From Bog-793 sp035625025 (GTDB taxonomy: Bacteria > Actinomycetota > Acidimicrobiia > Acidimicrobiales > Bog-793): DNA of 64,000 nucleotides. The stretch spans positions 10,910 through 74,909 of the forward strand of contig DASPQJ010000040.1 of assembly GCA_035625025.1 (NCBI GenBank). Direction: 5' to 3'. How positions within the stretch are numbered: position 1 is the first letter of the stretch; the number at the start of each line of letters is the position of its first letter. Both the position numbers and the translations under genes were made by a program. Under the pieces are notes generated by a model, which was not told the DNA's origin, ran no database searches, and saw only the letters and a list, made by a program, of their open reading frames with translations. Positions 1 to 7,655 of the stretch are shown here, one piece after another.

Positions 1-2
1 CC

Positions 3-315
3 TCGCTGGACTGTTCCGTGCTCGACGTCACCTGCGGCTACGGCGCGTTCTGGACGCGCTGAAGACCAACTGACCTTCCAGCCTGCGACCTGGTACCGGA
101 AAAGTCGCCCGGCGGCCAACGGCATCGTATTCGACCCGCTTTACAAGCTGAACGGCACACCGACCGACGAGGTCGACGAACGCCACGGCGTGCACGTCCT
201 CTCGGGCTGGAAGGACCGTATGCGCCTTATCGCCCACAGCATCGCCGAGTGCTGCAGAGTCACCCGCCGCCACTTGCTCGCCAGGTGCAAACGGTTGTTT
301 ACGCGAAGAAACTAG
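3..315 (+). pseudogene. Relic of a DNA methyltransferase (phage/N4-N6 methylase type), frameshifted
   Basis: Two reading frames carry pieces of one methylase. Frame 3 (from the window edge to 62) reads LDVTCGYGAFW, which resembles the SAM-binding motif I of phage-type DNA methylases, and then stops. Frame 1 (about 61-315) reads GIVFDPLYKLNGTP, an altered form of the catalytic DPPY block, followed by HGVHVLSGWKDRMRLIAHS and LLARCKRL, which match the downstream part of the same family as I remember it. The second proline of DPPY is leucine, and the frames do not join. The 5' end lies outside the window. I infer an inactive relic; family assignment rests on motif memory only. Confidence 0.5.
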
Positions 316-370
316 CGTCGTCTCCGGGACGGATCGGGACGAGACGTGGATCGAGGAGCAGGGACGAACG

Positions 371-1543
371 GTGGTCGAGGCGACTGAGCGCGGGGAAGCG
401 GCCGACAATTTGGTCGAGCCGACCGGCAAGTTCCGCGTCTACCTCGGGGCGGTGGCCGGCGTCGGCAAGACCTGGGCGATGCTCGACGAGGGTTGGCGTC
501 GTTACAAGCGCGGCGCCGACGTCGTGATCGGCTTCGTCGAGACACACGGCCGGCAACTAACCGCCCAACAGATACGCGACCTGCCCATCGTTCCGCGCAA
601 GTCCGTGGAGTACCGGGGCACGCGCTTCGAGGAGATGGACCTGGAGGCAGTACTCGCCCGCAAGGCCGGCGTGGCGCTCATCGACGAGCTTGCCCACACC
701 AACGTGCCGGGCTCGGGGCCCCACGCCAAGCGGTGGGAGGACGTGTTGGAGATCCTGGAGGCGGGCATCAGCGTCATCAGCACGGTCAACATCCAGCACC
801 TGGAAAGCGTCGCGGATGCCGTCCAGCAGATCACCGGCGTGGCGGTGCGCGAGCGCGTGCCCGACTGGGTCGTGCGAAAGGCCGACCAGGTGGAGCTGAT
901 CGACTCGTCGCCCGAGCAGCTGCGCAGGCGCATGCTGCACGGCCACGTCTATCCCCCTGAGAAGATCCCCCTCGCCCTCAACAGCTTCTTCCGCTACCAG
1001 AACCTCTCGGCACTACGCGAGCTCGCGCTGAGGTTCGTGGCGGACGAAACCGAGGAGGAGCTGCTGGCGTACCTCGTCGCCCAGCATCCGGACATCGTCT
1101 GGGACACCGCGGAGCGCATCATGGTGGCGGTGACGGCTTCGCCGGGAACCGACAGGGTGCTGCGGCGCGCGGCGCGCATCGCGGCCCGTGCGCACGCCGA
1201 CCTTCAGGCGGTCCACGTCCGCGCGGACGACAGCTCGCAGTCGGCCTCCAAAGAGGCGCTCGCGTCCGTCAAGCACCTGGCCGAGGACCTCGGCGCGAGC
1301 TGGCACGAGATAGTCGCGGACGACCCCGCCCCTGCCCTGATGCAGTTCGCAAAGGACCACCAGATCACCCAGATCGTGCTCGGCGCCTCACGCCGGCCGA
1401 GATGGGAGCAGATCATGAGCGGGGCGTCGGTCGGGCAACGGGTGCTGCGCTTCGCCCGCCAGGCCGGCGTCGACGTCCACGTCATCGCCCGCTACGGCGC
1501 CGAGGCTCCCCCCAGCGCGGCGAGCACCCCCGACGACGGTTAG
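371..1543 (+). CDS. KdpD-type N-terminal sensor module with universal stress domain, no kinase
   Basis: The protein has 390 residues and a GTG start. Residues about 20-230 are the cytoplasmic KdpD input domain: Walker A at 26-34 (GAVAGVGKT) and a Walker B-like VALIDELAHTN near 101-111. Residues about 245-370 form a universal-stress (USP) fold domain. Full KdpD (about 900 residues) continues with four membrane helices, a GAF domain and a histidine kinase. Here the reading frame simply ends, with no transmembrane or kinase segment. No kdpABC or kdpE gene is visible nearby. Stand-alone KdpD N-domains are known in some bacteria and may act as potassium or nucleotide sensors; the job here is inferred. 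Assignment of the domain is firm, function is not. Confidence 0.85.
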   Translation: MVEATERGEAADNLVEPTGKFRVYLGAVAGVGKTWAMLDEGWRRYKRGADVVIGFVETHGRQLTAQQIRDLPIVPRKSVEYRGTRFEEMDLEAVLARKAGVALIDELAHTNVPGSGPHAKRWEDVLEILEAGISVISTVNIQHLESVADAVQQITGVAVRERVPDWVVRKADQVELIDSSPEQLRRRMLHGHVYPPEKIPLALNSFFRYQNLSALRELALRFVADETEEELLAYLVAQHPDIVWDTAERIMVAVTASPGTDRVLRRAARIAARAHADLQAVHVRADDSSQSASKEALASVKHLAEDLGASWHEIVADDPAPALMQFAKDHQITQIVLGASRRPRWEQIMSGASVGQRVLRFARQAGVDVHVIARYGAEAPPSAASTPDDG

Positions 1544-2347
1544 CGAGCGGCGCGAGCAGGCGGCACCGCTTGCGAGATTCCCGCGGCCCGATAGCTCCCT
1601 CACAGAAGCGCTCAGCCGCCGTGAGACGTGGTCTGGAGCCGGACGGTCGAACGGGGTTCGAGCGCGCGGTCAGCTTGGCAAGGGAACCGCTCTGTGCACC
1701 TAAGGAACCCGTTCCCCTTCTGTGGCACCCGTTGGGCACGGCGGGGCGGGGACCCTAGTTGGGGGTGGTCAAGTCCACGCGCCCCTGTAAATCGCGCTCG
1801 AGCTGAGCGTCATGCCGCTTCGCGTTCTTGGGTTCTTCTTCATCGTGTTGTCTGATCTTCTGCTGGCGGTGGATCGAGCCCCAGCTCGCCGCGAAGCAGC
1901 CGCGCCTCCGGAGCTCGATGTCGTTGATCGACACGCGGCACCACCTCTCGGCGGAACGGATCATCGTCGCGAGGGGAAGCTTCATCGGCGAACGCTCGGT
2001 CGTGAGCCGTGGAGAAGAACGACCCAGAACTCATCGTCCGTGCACTGCGTTCTGACGAGCAGCACGGCTTCGTTTCCGAGGTCCGCAGGCCTCGAGCCGA
2101 CCCGTCCGCATCCGATGACGACGTCGCGCACCACACCCGTGAAACACGTTTGCAGTGCCCGACACAACTCGGTCCTGGCGTCGAGTCGCCCGATCTTCGG
2201 TGTGTGGGCGCTGGACCATCCGCCTCGCCATCGCCTGAAAACAGACAACTACTCTTGTCAGTTGTGCCTGGCGGAGCCGCCGACGATCTCGGCGTGGCTA
2301 CCGTCGAAGGGGCCAATCGCCGGGAACCACGATCTGAGGAGGACACG
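1544..2347. other. Intergenic stretch without an intact gene
   Basis: About 800 bases between the KdpD-like gene and phosphofructokinase. I see no convincing intact coding region. The only recognisable content is a degenerate TrkA C-terminal piece on the minus strand (listed separately) and the Shine-Dalgarno sequence GAGGAGG just before the phosphofructokinase start. The rest looks like decayed sequence. Confidence 0.5.
2006..2134 (-). pseudogene. Degenerate TrkA C-terminal fragment (copy of the 4875-5632 gene end)
   Basis: On the minus strand this segment reads RDVVIGCGRV, then GNEAVLLVRTQCTDDEF and VVLLHG. It aligns with the end of the broken TrkA gene near 4975-5085, which reads GDVVVLRSDTPLDGGDEVVA, then LVRAQCGDDEI and TLLLQG. 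The two stretches also match at nucleotide level (roughly three quarters identical over about 70 bases by eye, around CTGACGAGC). This is therefore a second, more decayed copy of a TrkA C-terminal (RCK_C) domain. No intact N-terminal NAD-binding domain accompanies it. Confidence 0.5.
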
Positions 2348-3397
2348 ATGGCGAAGAGGGTCGGGATCCTGACGGGTGGCGGCGACTGTCCCGGCCTGAA
2401 TGCGGTCATCCGTGCGGTCGTACGCGCCTCGGACGTCGCAGATTGGGATTGCCTCGGCGTGCTGGAGGGCTGGCGTGGGCTCGTCGACGGGCTCTTCCGC
2501 GACCTCGGTCCGGCCGAGGTCTCCGAGATTCTCCAGCGCGGGGGCACGATCATCGGTACAAGCCGTACAAACCCCTACAAGATCGAGGGCGGCGTGGAGA
2601 AGTTGCTTCAGAACACACGCGAGCACGGGCTCGACGCGCTCATCGCCATTGGCGGCGAAGACACGCTCGGTGTGGCCGCCAGGCTCTACCGTGAGCACGG
2701 GTTCCCGATCGTCGGCGTGCCGAAGACGATCGACAACGACCTCTCCGGCACCGACTACACCTTCGGCTTCGACACGGCGGTGAGCACCGCGACCGAAGCG
2801 ATAGACCGTCTACGCACCTCAGCCGAGTCACGTCATCGAATCATGGTCGTCGAGGTGATGGGCCGCCACGCCGGTTGGATTGCGCTGATGAGCGGCATTG
2901 CGGGCGGTGCCGACCTGGTCCTGATCCCCGAGCAGCGGATGACCGTCGAAGCAGTCTGCGAAGAGCTGCGCCGAGGTCACGCACGCGGCAGGACCTTCTC
3001 GATGGTCGTCGTCAGCGAAGGTTACGAGCTCTCATACGAGAGCGGTGAGAGTCAGCTGGTGGGCCACAATGCGCCCACGACCGACCAGTTCGGACATGTC
3101 CTCCTCGGCGGTGTGGGCGAGGAGCTGGGGCGGGAGATCGAGCAGCGCACGGGGTTCGAGGCGGGAGTGGTCGTGCTCGGCTACGTCCAGCGTGGAGGAA
3201 CCCCCACGTCGCGCGATCGCGTCCTCGCGACGCGTTTCGGCCTGAAAGCAGCAGAGCTCGCCCACAACGGCGTCTTCGGTCAGATGGTGGCGCTGCACGG
3301 CGATGACATCGTCGTCGTATCGCTGGACGAGGCGACGGCGGAGCTGAAGACGGTGACACCTGAGTGGTACGCCGTCGCGCAGGCATTCTTCGACTGA
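2348..3397 (+). CDS. pfkA: 6-phosphofructokinase, group III (ATP or PPi dependent)
   Basis: This 349-residue enzyme phosphorylates fructose 6-phosphate to fructose 1,6-bisphosphate. It starts at ATG behind a strong GAGGAGG Shine-Dalgarno sequence. Visible motifs are the glycine-rich LTGGGDCPGLN at 8-18, GGEDT at 102-106, PKTIDND at 125-131 (catalytic Asp129) and MGRHAGW at 171-177. In E. coli-type ATP enzymes the positions after GGD and in PxTIDND are glycines; here they are Asp and Lys, as in pyrophosphate-dependent and mixed group III enzymes. Actinobacterial group III members include both ATP and PPi users, so the phosphoryl donor cannot be settled from sequence. The aldolase that uses its product lies downstream in the same direction. 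Confidence 0.95.
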   Translation: MAKRVGILTGGGDCPGLNAVIRAVVRASDVADWDCLGVLEGWRGLVDGLFRDLGPAEVSEILQRGGTIIGTSRTNPYKIEGGVEKLLQNTREHGLDALIAIGGEDTLGVAARLYREHGFPIVGVPKTIDNDLSGTDYTFGFDTAVSTATEAIDRLRTSAESRHRIMVVEVMGRHAGWIALMSGIAGGADLVLIPEQRMTVEAVCEELRRGHARGRTFSMVVVSEGYELSYESGESQLVGHNAPTTDQFGHVLLGGVGEELGREIEQRTGFEAGVVVLGYVQRGGTPTSRDRVLATRFGLKAAELAHNGVFGQMVALHGDDIVVVSLDEATAELKTVTPEWYAVAQAFFD

Positions 3398-3753
3398 GTT
3401 CGTCGCGTTCGCGGCGCGGTCGCCCGGTGGGAGGAGCTGAAAGCTGGCCCGTCCCCTGAGGGAGGCGACAGGACGGAGGTGACGACCAGGCGCCTTGGTT
3501 CGGACGCGCCCATCCGCTGAGGCGGCGTCGGCTCTTCGAGATCCAAGCGGACCGGATCGGCTGGAGTGAGGTCGAATTCTCCCGGGCGTCTGAAGGGGAA
3601 GCAAACGAGCTGTCGCCTCCAAGCGATGCGATCCGGTTGGAAAGCCCGCAGGCCGTGCGCGAACCTGGATGGTGAGATCCGTGGAGCGTTCGCCTCCGCA
3701 CCGTTCGCTCCGGCAGTCGGTCGGCTGAGTGCGCCGATAGAAGGAGAAACACC
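3398..3753. other. Intergenic spacer between phosphofructokinase and aldolase
   Basis: About 355 GC-rich bases. No open frame here looks like a known protein. There are several short G/C inverted segments around 3430-3500, but I could not match them to a riboswitch or other structured RNA. The end holds the aldolase ribosome site AAGGAG about seven bases before its GTG start. Confidence 0.4.
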
Positions 3754-4809
3754 GTGGGGATCGACATCCGCGAAGTGCTCGGAGACGAGGCGGACTTCCT
3801 CCTCGACCACGAGTGCAAGACGATCGAGCGCGAGCAGCTCAGCCTGCCCGGCCCGGACTACATCGACCGGGTCCTTCTCGCAAGCGACCGGCCGATCGCG
3901 GTCCTGCGCAACCTGCAGCAGCTCTTTAGCCACGGCCGCCTCTCTGGCACGGGCTATCTCTCCATCCTCCCCGTCGACCAGGGCATCGAACACTCGGGAG
4001 CGGCGAGCTTTGCCAAGAACCCGGCCTATTTCGACCCCGTGAAGCTCGCCGAGCTCGCCGTCGCCGCCGAATGCAGCGGCTTTGCCACCACCCTCGGGGT
4101 GCTCGGCATGATCTCGAGGCGCTATGCCCACAAGATCCCGCTCATCTTGAAGCTCAACCACAGCGAGCTGCTCACCTATCCCAACCGCGGCGACCAGGTG
4201 CCCTTCGCCTCTGTCCGCCAGGCCGTCGACCTCGGGGCGCTTGGCGTGGGGGCCACGATCTATTTCGGTTCGGAGGAGAGCTCGCGCCAGTTGCGTGAGG
4301 TGACCGAGATGTTCGCCGAGGCGCACCGCTACGGGCTGTTCACGATCCTTTGGTGCTACCTGCGCAACCCGGTCTTTAAGACCAAGGAGGCCGACTACCA
4401 CCTGGCGGCCGATCTCACTGGGCAGGCCAACCACCTCGGGGTGACCATCGAGGCCGACATCGTCAAGCAGAAGCTGCCCGAGAACAACGGCGGCTACACC
4501 GCCTTGAACTTCGGCCGCACCCACCCGCTCGTCTACGAGCAGCTGACAAGCGAGCACCCGATCGACCTAACGAGATGGCAGGTCGTGAACTGCTATTCAG
4601 GGCGCGTCGGGCTCATCAACTCCGGCGGGGAGTCAAGAGGCGCCAACGACCTCGCCCAGGCCGTGCGGACAGCTGTCATAAACAAGCGGGCCGGGGGCAT
4701 GGGCCTCATCGTGGGACGCAAGGCCTTCCAGCGCCCCTTGGCCGAGGGGGTCGGGATCATACGGGCCATCCAGGACGTCTACCTCGACAATTCGATCAGC
4801 GTCGCTTAG
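3754..4809 (+). CDS. Class I fructose-bisphosphate aldolase, DhnA/archaeal type
   Basis: The 351-residue protein cleaves fructose 1,6-bisphosphate to triose phosphates through a lysine Schiff base. The GTG start is preceded by AGAAGGAG. Characteristic stretches are ILPVDQGIEHSG (about 70-81), LILKLNHSELL (about 130-140), the central TILWCYLRNP and the phosphate-binding C-terminal SGGESRGAND. This family is unrelated to the common class II zinc aldolases. Together with the phosphofructokinase 350 bases upstream it forms the lower-glycolysis entry steps. The gene is intact, although degenerate TrkA copies lie on both sides. Confidence 0.9.
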   Translation: MGIDIREVLGDEADFLLDHECKTIEREQLSLPGPDYIDRVLLASDRPIAVLRNLQQLFSHGRLSGTGYLSILPVDQGIEHSGAASFAKNPAYFDPVKLAELAVAAECSGFATTLGVLGMISRRYAHKIPLILKLNHSELLTYPNRGDQVPFASVRQAVDLGALGVGATIYFGSEESSRQLREVTEMFAEAHRYGLFTILWCYLRNPVFKTKEADYHLAADLTGQANHLGVTIEADIVKQKLPENNGGYTALNFGRTHPLVYEQLTSEHPIDLTRWQVVNCYSGRVGLINSGGESRGANDLAQAVRTAVINKRAGGMGLIVGRKAFQRPLAEGVGIIRAIQDVYLDNSISVA

Positions 4810-4874
4810 CAGCCGGTCATCGGTGGCGGTCAGCGACGTCACGGCGAGCCGTATGGCCGCGGCATCGGGAGAGT

Positions 4875-5632
4875 TCAGATAAGGATTATCGCGAGATTCA
4901 CTCCCTCTGTGCCGGGCCGGTTCGGGAAAGTCCCTCGTCCGTGGGCTCTGCGAGGAGTCGTCAACGGTCCCTGGAGGAGAAGAGTCCGGATCTCGTCGTC
5001 GCCACACTGCGCTCTGACGAGCGCCACGACTTCGTCTCCCCCATCGAGCGGCGTATCCGATCTCAGCACGACCACGTCGCCGCCGCGCCGTAGATGTGAC
5101 GACCACAGACGTCTCGCGACAAGCTGCGCGTCCCGAACTCGGCGCCAACGAAGGAGGAGTCCTCATTCAAGCTGACCTCCTCGAGGCGGGTGTGGTTGCC
5201 CTCGAACTGAAGTAGGCGGACGAGCATCCCGACCGAGACCGCCTCTCCGACGAGGCCGGCGAGCAGCTGCGGCATCGATACCGCGACGTCCACGCCGCAC
5301 ATCTCGTTGAACAGCCAGTGGTTCTTAAGGTGGTTGACCCTGGCAGGCACGCGGGGAACAGCGAACTCCTGCTTGGCATGCTGCAAGATGAGGAGATCGT
5401 CCTCGTCGTCGCCCGTGGACGCTGCCGCCATGTCCATCGCGTCAAAATGGGCAGCCTTGAGAGGGGCCGCCTCGCAGGCGTCTGCTGTGACGCAGTGGAC
5501 TCCTTCCACCGGCGACAGGCTGGCGATCAGGTCTGGGTTCCAATCGAGCAGCTGCACCTCGTGCCCGTTCTGGACCAGATCCTCGGCGAGGAAACGGCCC
5601 ACCTTGCTCACCGCTGCGATTGCCACCTTCAC
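4875..5632 (-). pseudogene. trkA: TrkA-type potassium-uptake regulator, frameshifted near the C-terminus
   Basis: The minus-strand frame starts MKVAIAAVSKVGRFLAEDL, an NAD-binding Rossmann start, and continues with PRVPARVNHLKNHWLFNEMC, a typical RCK N-domain. It runs to about 5085 and then hits a premature stop (5063). Another frame continues with GDVVVLRSDTPLDGGDEVVA, the expected RCK_C end, down to a stop at 4875. At least one, probably two, single-base shifts separate the parts. TrkA gates Trk/Ktr potassium channels in response to NADH/NAD+. No trkH/ktrB channel gene is present in the window. The start immediately follows the stop of the next TrkA relic, so the two formed an operon. A sequencing indel could also explain the break. 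Confidence 0.75.
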
Positions 5633-6023
5633 GAGCGGTCCCTCCCGTACTTCAGGCCCGGCACGGGCGACACGCCCGGGAACAACTCCTTGATCTTGTC
5701 CTCGACCTCGTAGGTGACGATGAGACTGAGAACGCCGCCCTCTTGGGCGATGAGATCCTCCACCTCCAGAGCCGGCAGCCAGTGCGCGTCACGGCGATCA
5801 CACGTAGCCCTGCGCCGTGTAAGGCCGCCGCCGGCAGGCGCTGGCTTGCCCACCCTCTTGGCAGCGGCAGCGCACTCAGGTGCAGCCGGCCGGTCCAGCT
5901 GGACCACAAGGTGACGCAGCGCTCGGGCATTATCCGGCACAGCACGTCATCGATCGTCCACCCCGCCGTCGGCACCGTCGGGATCCCGAGCCCCGGGAAG
6001 ATCTCCGCCCGGCGGGAGTCCAA
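5629..6023 (-). pseudogene. Second TrkA-type gene, degraded
   Basis: The minus strand reads DSRRAEIFPGLGIPTVPTA at about 6020-5960, then GLRVIAVTR and, in another frame, LPALEVEDLIAQEGGVLSLI ending at 5629. These are the second half of an RCK N-domain and the start of an RCK_C domain of a TrkA-like protein. The NAD-binding start is missing and at least one frameshift lies near 5780. Its stop sits directly at the start codon of the downstream TrkA gene, as in paired actinobacterial trkA genes. I infer a decayed partner gene; there is no indication that a functional product is made. Confidence 0.6.
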
Positions 6024-6114
6024 TGAGTGTTTCTCGTTCCCTCAGCGCGACTTCGACCCGCAGGGCAGACCGCCGCGCCCACCGTCGGCGCCCTCCCAAG
6101 AAGCCGCCGGTCTA

Positions 6115-6558
6115 CTCCGGCATCAGTCCGACGAATGGGCCACGTCGCGGGACCGCTTCGCCGAGTGGGACCGAAAGTCCTACTTCGACCTCGACGTAGC
6201 CGCGACAACGGAGAATGCGCTATGCGCCAGGTTCTGTGCAGTCGAAAGCGATGGTCTCGTTCAGGGGTTACCGGGCACGGTGCGGTGTATCCCGCCGCAC
6301 TCGTCGGTTGGCAAGTGGGTCAAGAAGGCGTACGAAAGCTCGTTGGCGGATGCAATCGTCGTCTGTTTGGTCCCGCCACGGACGGACACCCGGTGGTGGC
6401 AGGAATGGGCCACAAGAGCCAAGTGCCGCTTCATCACGGGACGCCTGCACTTTGGTGAGGAAAAATCAGGCAGGCCGTTCCCCTCAATCCTCCTCGTGTT
6501 CCGGCCCAGTACGGCTGATGAAGGAAGTGGGGCCGCCCCGTTCGGACGGAGAGGTTGA
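6115..6558 (+). pseudogene. Phage-type DNA N6-adenine methyltransferase relic
   Basis: The frame reads DEWATSRDRFAEW, YFDLDVAATTENALCARFC, then RCIPPHSSVGKWVKKAYESS, VPPRTDTRWWQEW and RFITGRLHFGE to PFPSILLVF. This order is that of the phage N-6-adenine methyltransferase (Dam-like) family. The catalytic NPPY (or DPPY) tetrad has become IPPH, which removes the key Asn/Asp and Tyr, and the region after DEWATSRD is shorter than usual. No clear start codon with a ribosome site is present, because the open frame just runs in from upstream sequence. It ends 29 bases before tRNA-Glu. I infer a prophage or mobile-element remnant. Confidence 0.65.
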
Positions 6559-6586
6559 TTATGCCGCTGAGCACGGTGTTTGCTCG

Positions 6587-6659
6587 CAGCCCCAACGGGG
6601 TTCGAACCCGTGTCTCCACCTTGAGAGGGTGGTGTCCTAGGCCTCTAGACGATGGGGCC
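6587..6659 (-). tRNA. tRNA-Glu (CTC anticodon)
   Basis: The minus strand folds as a cloverleaf: acceptor GGCCCCA pairs with TGGGGCT (one G-T pair at the end), the anticodon arm is CCACC-CTCTCAA-GGTGG with anticodon CTC, and the T arm is ACGGG-TTCGAAC-CCCGT. CCA is not encoded. It borders the methyltransferase relic, so it may mark the edge of an accessory region. Confidence 0.95.
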
Positions 6660-6855
6660 GAGATCGCTCTCTGCACAGAAGTCGGGTCAGCAGCGTACCC
6701 GCGTGCGATCGAACCGCGCGTACCCTGCCTAGGAAGACAGGACGACGCGTCCGCGGGAGATGATCGGAGTACTGATTCTCGTTCGTCGAGCTGTGAACCG
6801 AGTTTGATCCGACCCACACTCATCGCCCGCACACTGGGGTCCTGCGCTGAATTTG

Positions 6856-6927
6856 CTCGGGGGGGAGGACTCGAACCCCCAATTACAGGGCCAGAACCTG
6901 TCGTGTTGCCGATTACACCACCCCCGA
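6856..6927 (-). tRNA. tRNA-Gln (CTG anticodon)
   Basis: The minus strand gives acceptor TCGGGGG pairing with CCCCCGA, an anticodon loop TTCTGGC with anticodon CTG, and a T arm with GTTCGAGTC. The tRNA is transcribed in the same direction as tRNA-Glu, about 200 bases upstream of it. Confidence 0.95.
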
Positions 6928-7031
6928 ATTGAGGCGCCGAGATTTTAACAGTCGGTGCCGAACGCTCGGAGGCCGCTCGCCAGAGACAATCCAGTTGACG
7001 GCGGTGCTTGGATCGTCGCCTGGCGGCCCAC

Positions 7032-7640
7032 TTAGTACGCTGCCCAGGGCGCGTGGCCGAAACCGAAGATTCGGCCGACGGCGACACCAGTCGATTCCCG
7101 CACGAGCGGGCCCAGCTCGGAAAAGATCAGCTTCTCGGAGCTCGCTGGTGGGGACACCTGGACGGAAAGACCATCTTGCGCGCCGACGTACTTTGCCCAC
7201 AAGGCATCGATCGCGTCGGTGACAATGATCACGCTGTTCCCGCTCATAAGCGCCTTCGAAGTCTCTAGGAGTGCAATTGATGCATCGGCCGCACTGACCC
7301 TTTTCAACGCAGAGGGGGCGACATGATAGGTCTTTCGCAGTAGGTTCCACTCGACGCGGAGGGACGCGGCCGACCCCGTGACGAAGACCAAACCTGCGCG
7401 GTGGTCCGCGTACAGCGTTGCCGCTTGCTTGAGACGAGCGGAGAGGTCGGCGCCAGCGGAGCGGTTCGCGACCGGTTGTCCGAGAACAACGATCGCCATC
7501 GCGGGTTTGATTGCCGAAGGTGCGGTCGACAGTCGGGACGAGATCACCACCTGGACACCGCACACGACGACATACACGACGGCCACGATCAAAGCGAGGG
7601 AAACGAGCTTGATGACCCAGCGGACCGGCGTGAACAGCAT
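7032..7640 (-). CDS. Membrane-anchored DUF218 (SanA/ElyC/YdcF-like) protein
   Basis: The 202-residue protein has one N-terminal membrane helix (about 8-32, VIKLVSLALIVAVVYVVV) and then a DUF218 domain beginning AIVVLGQPVA near 49. The family's early acidic/Ser cluster appears as SAGADLSARLKQAATLY, and the middle contains LVFVTG and VIIVTDA. Relatives such as SanA and ElyC act in envelope or peptidoglycan-precursor maintenance, but the biochemical reaction is not established. The gene follows gltX by 15 bases and is probably co-transcribed with it. Family is fairly certain, role is unknown. Confidence 0.8.
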   Translation of the reverse strand: MLFTPVRWVIKLVSLALIVAVVYVVVCGVQVVISSRLSTAPSAIKPAMAIVVLGQPVANRSAGADLSARLKQAATLYADHRAGLVFVTGSAASLRVEWNLLRKTYHVAPSALKRVSAADASIALLETSKALMSGNSVIIVTDAIDALWAKYVGAQDGLSVQVSPPASSEKLIFSELGPLVRESTGVAVGRIFGFGHAPWAAY

Positions 7641-7655
7641 GGCCGCAATTCCCCC

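Noticed and set aside
3398..3753. A possible riboswitch or structured RNA before the aldolase
   Set aside because: The region is GC-rich with short pairings, but I could not match any known conserved core (for example RNase P, cobalamin, SAM).
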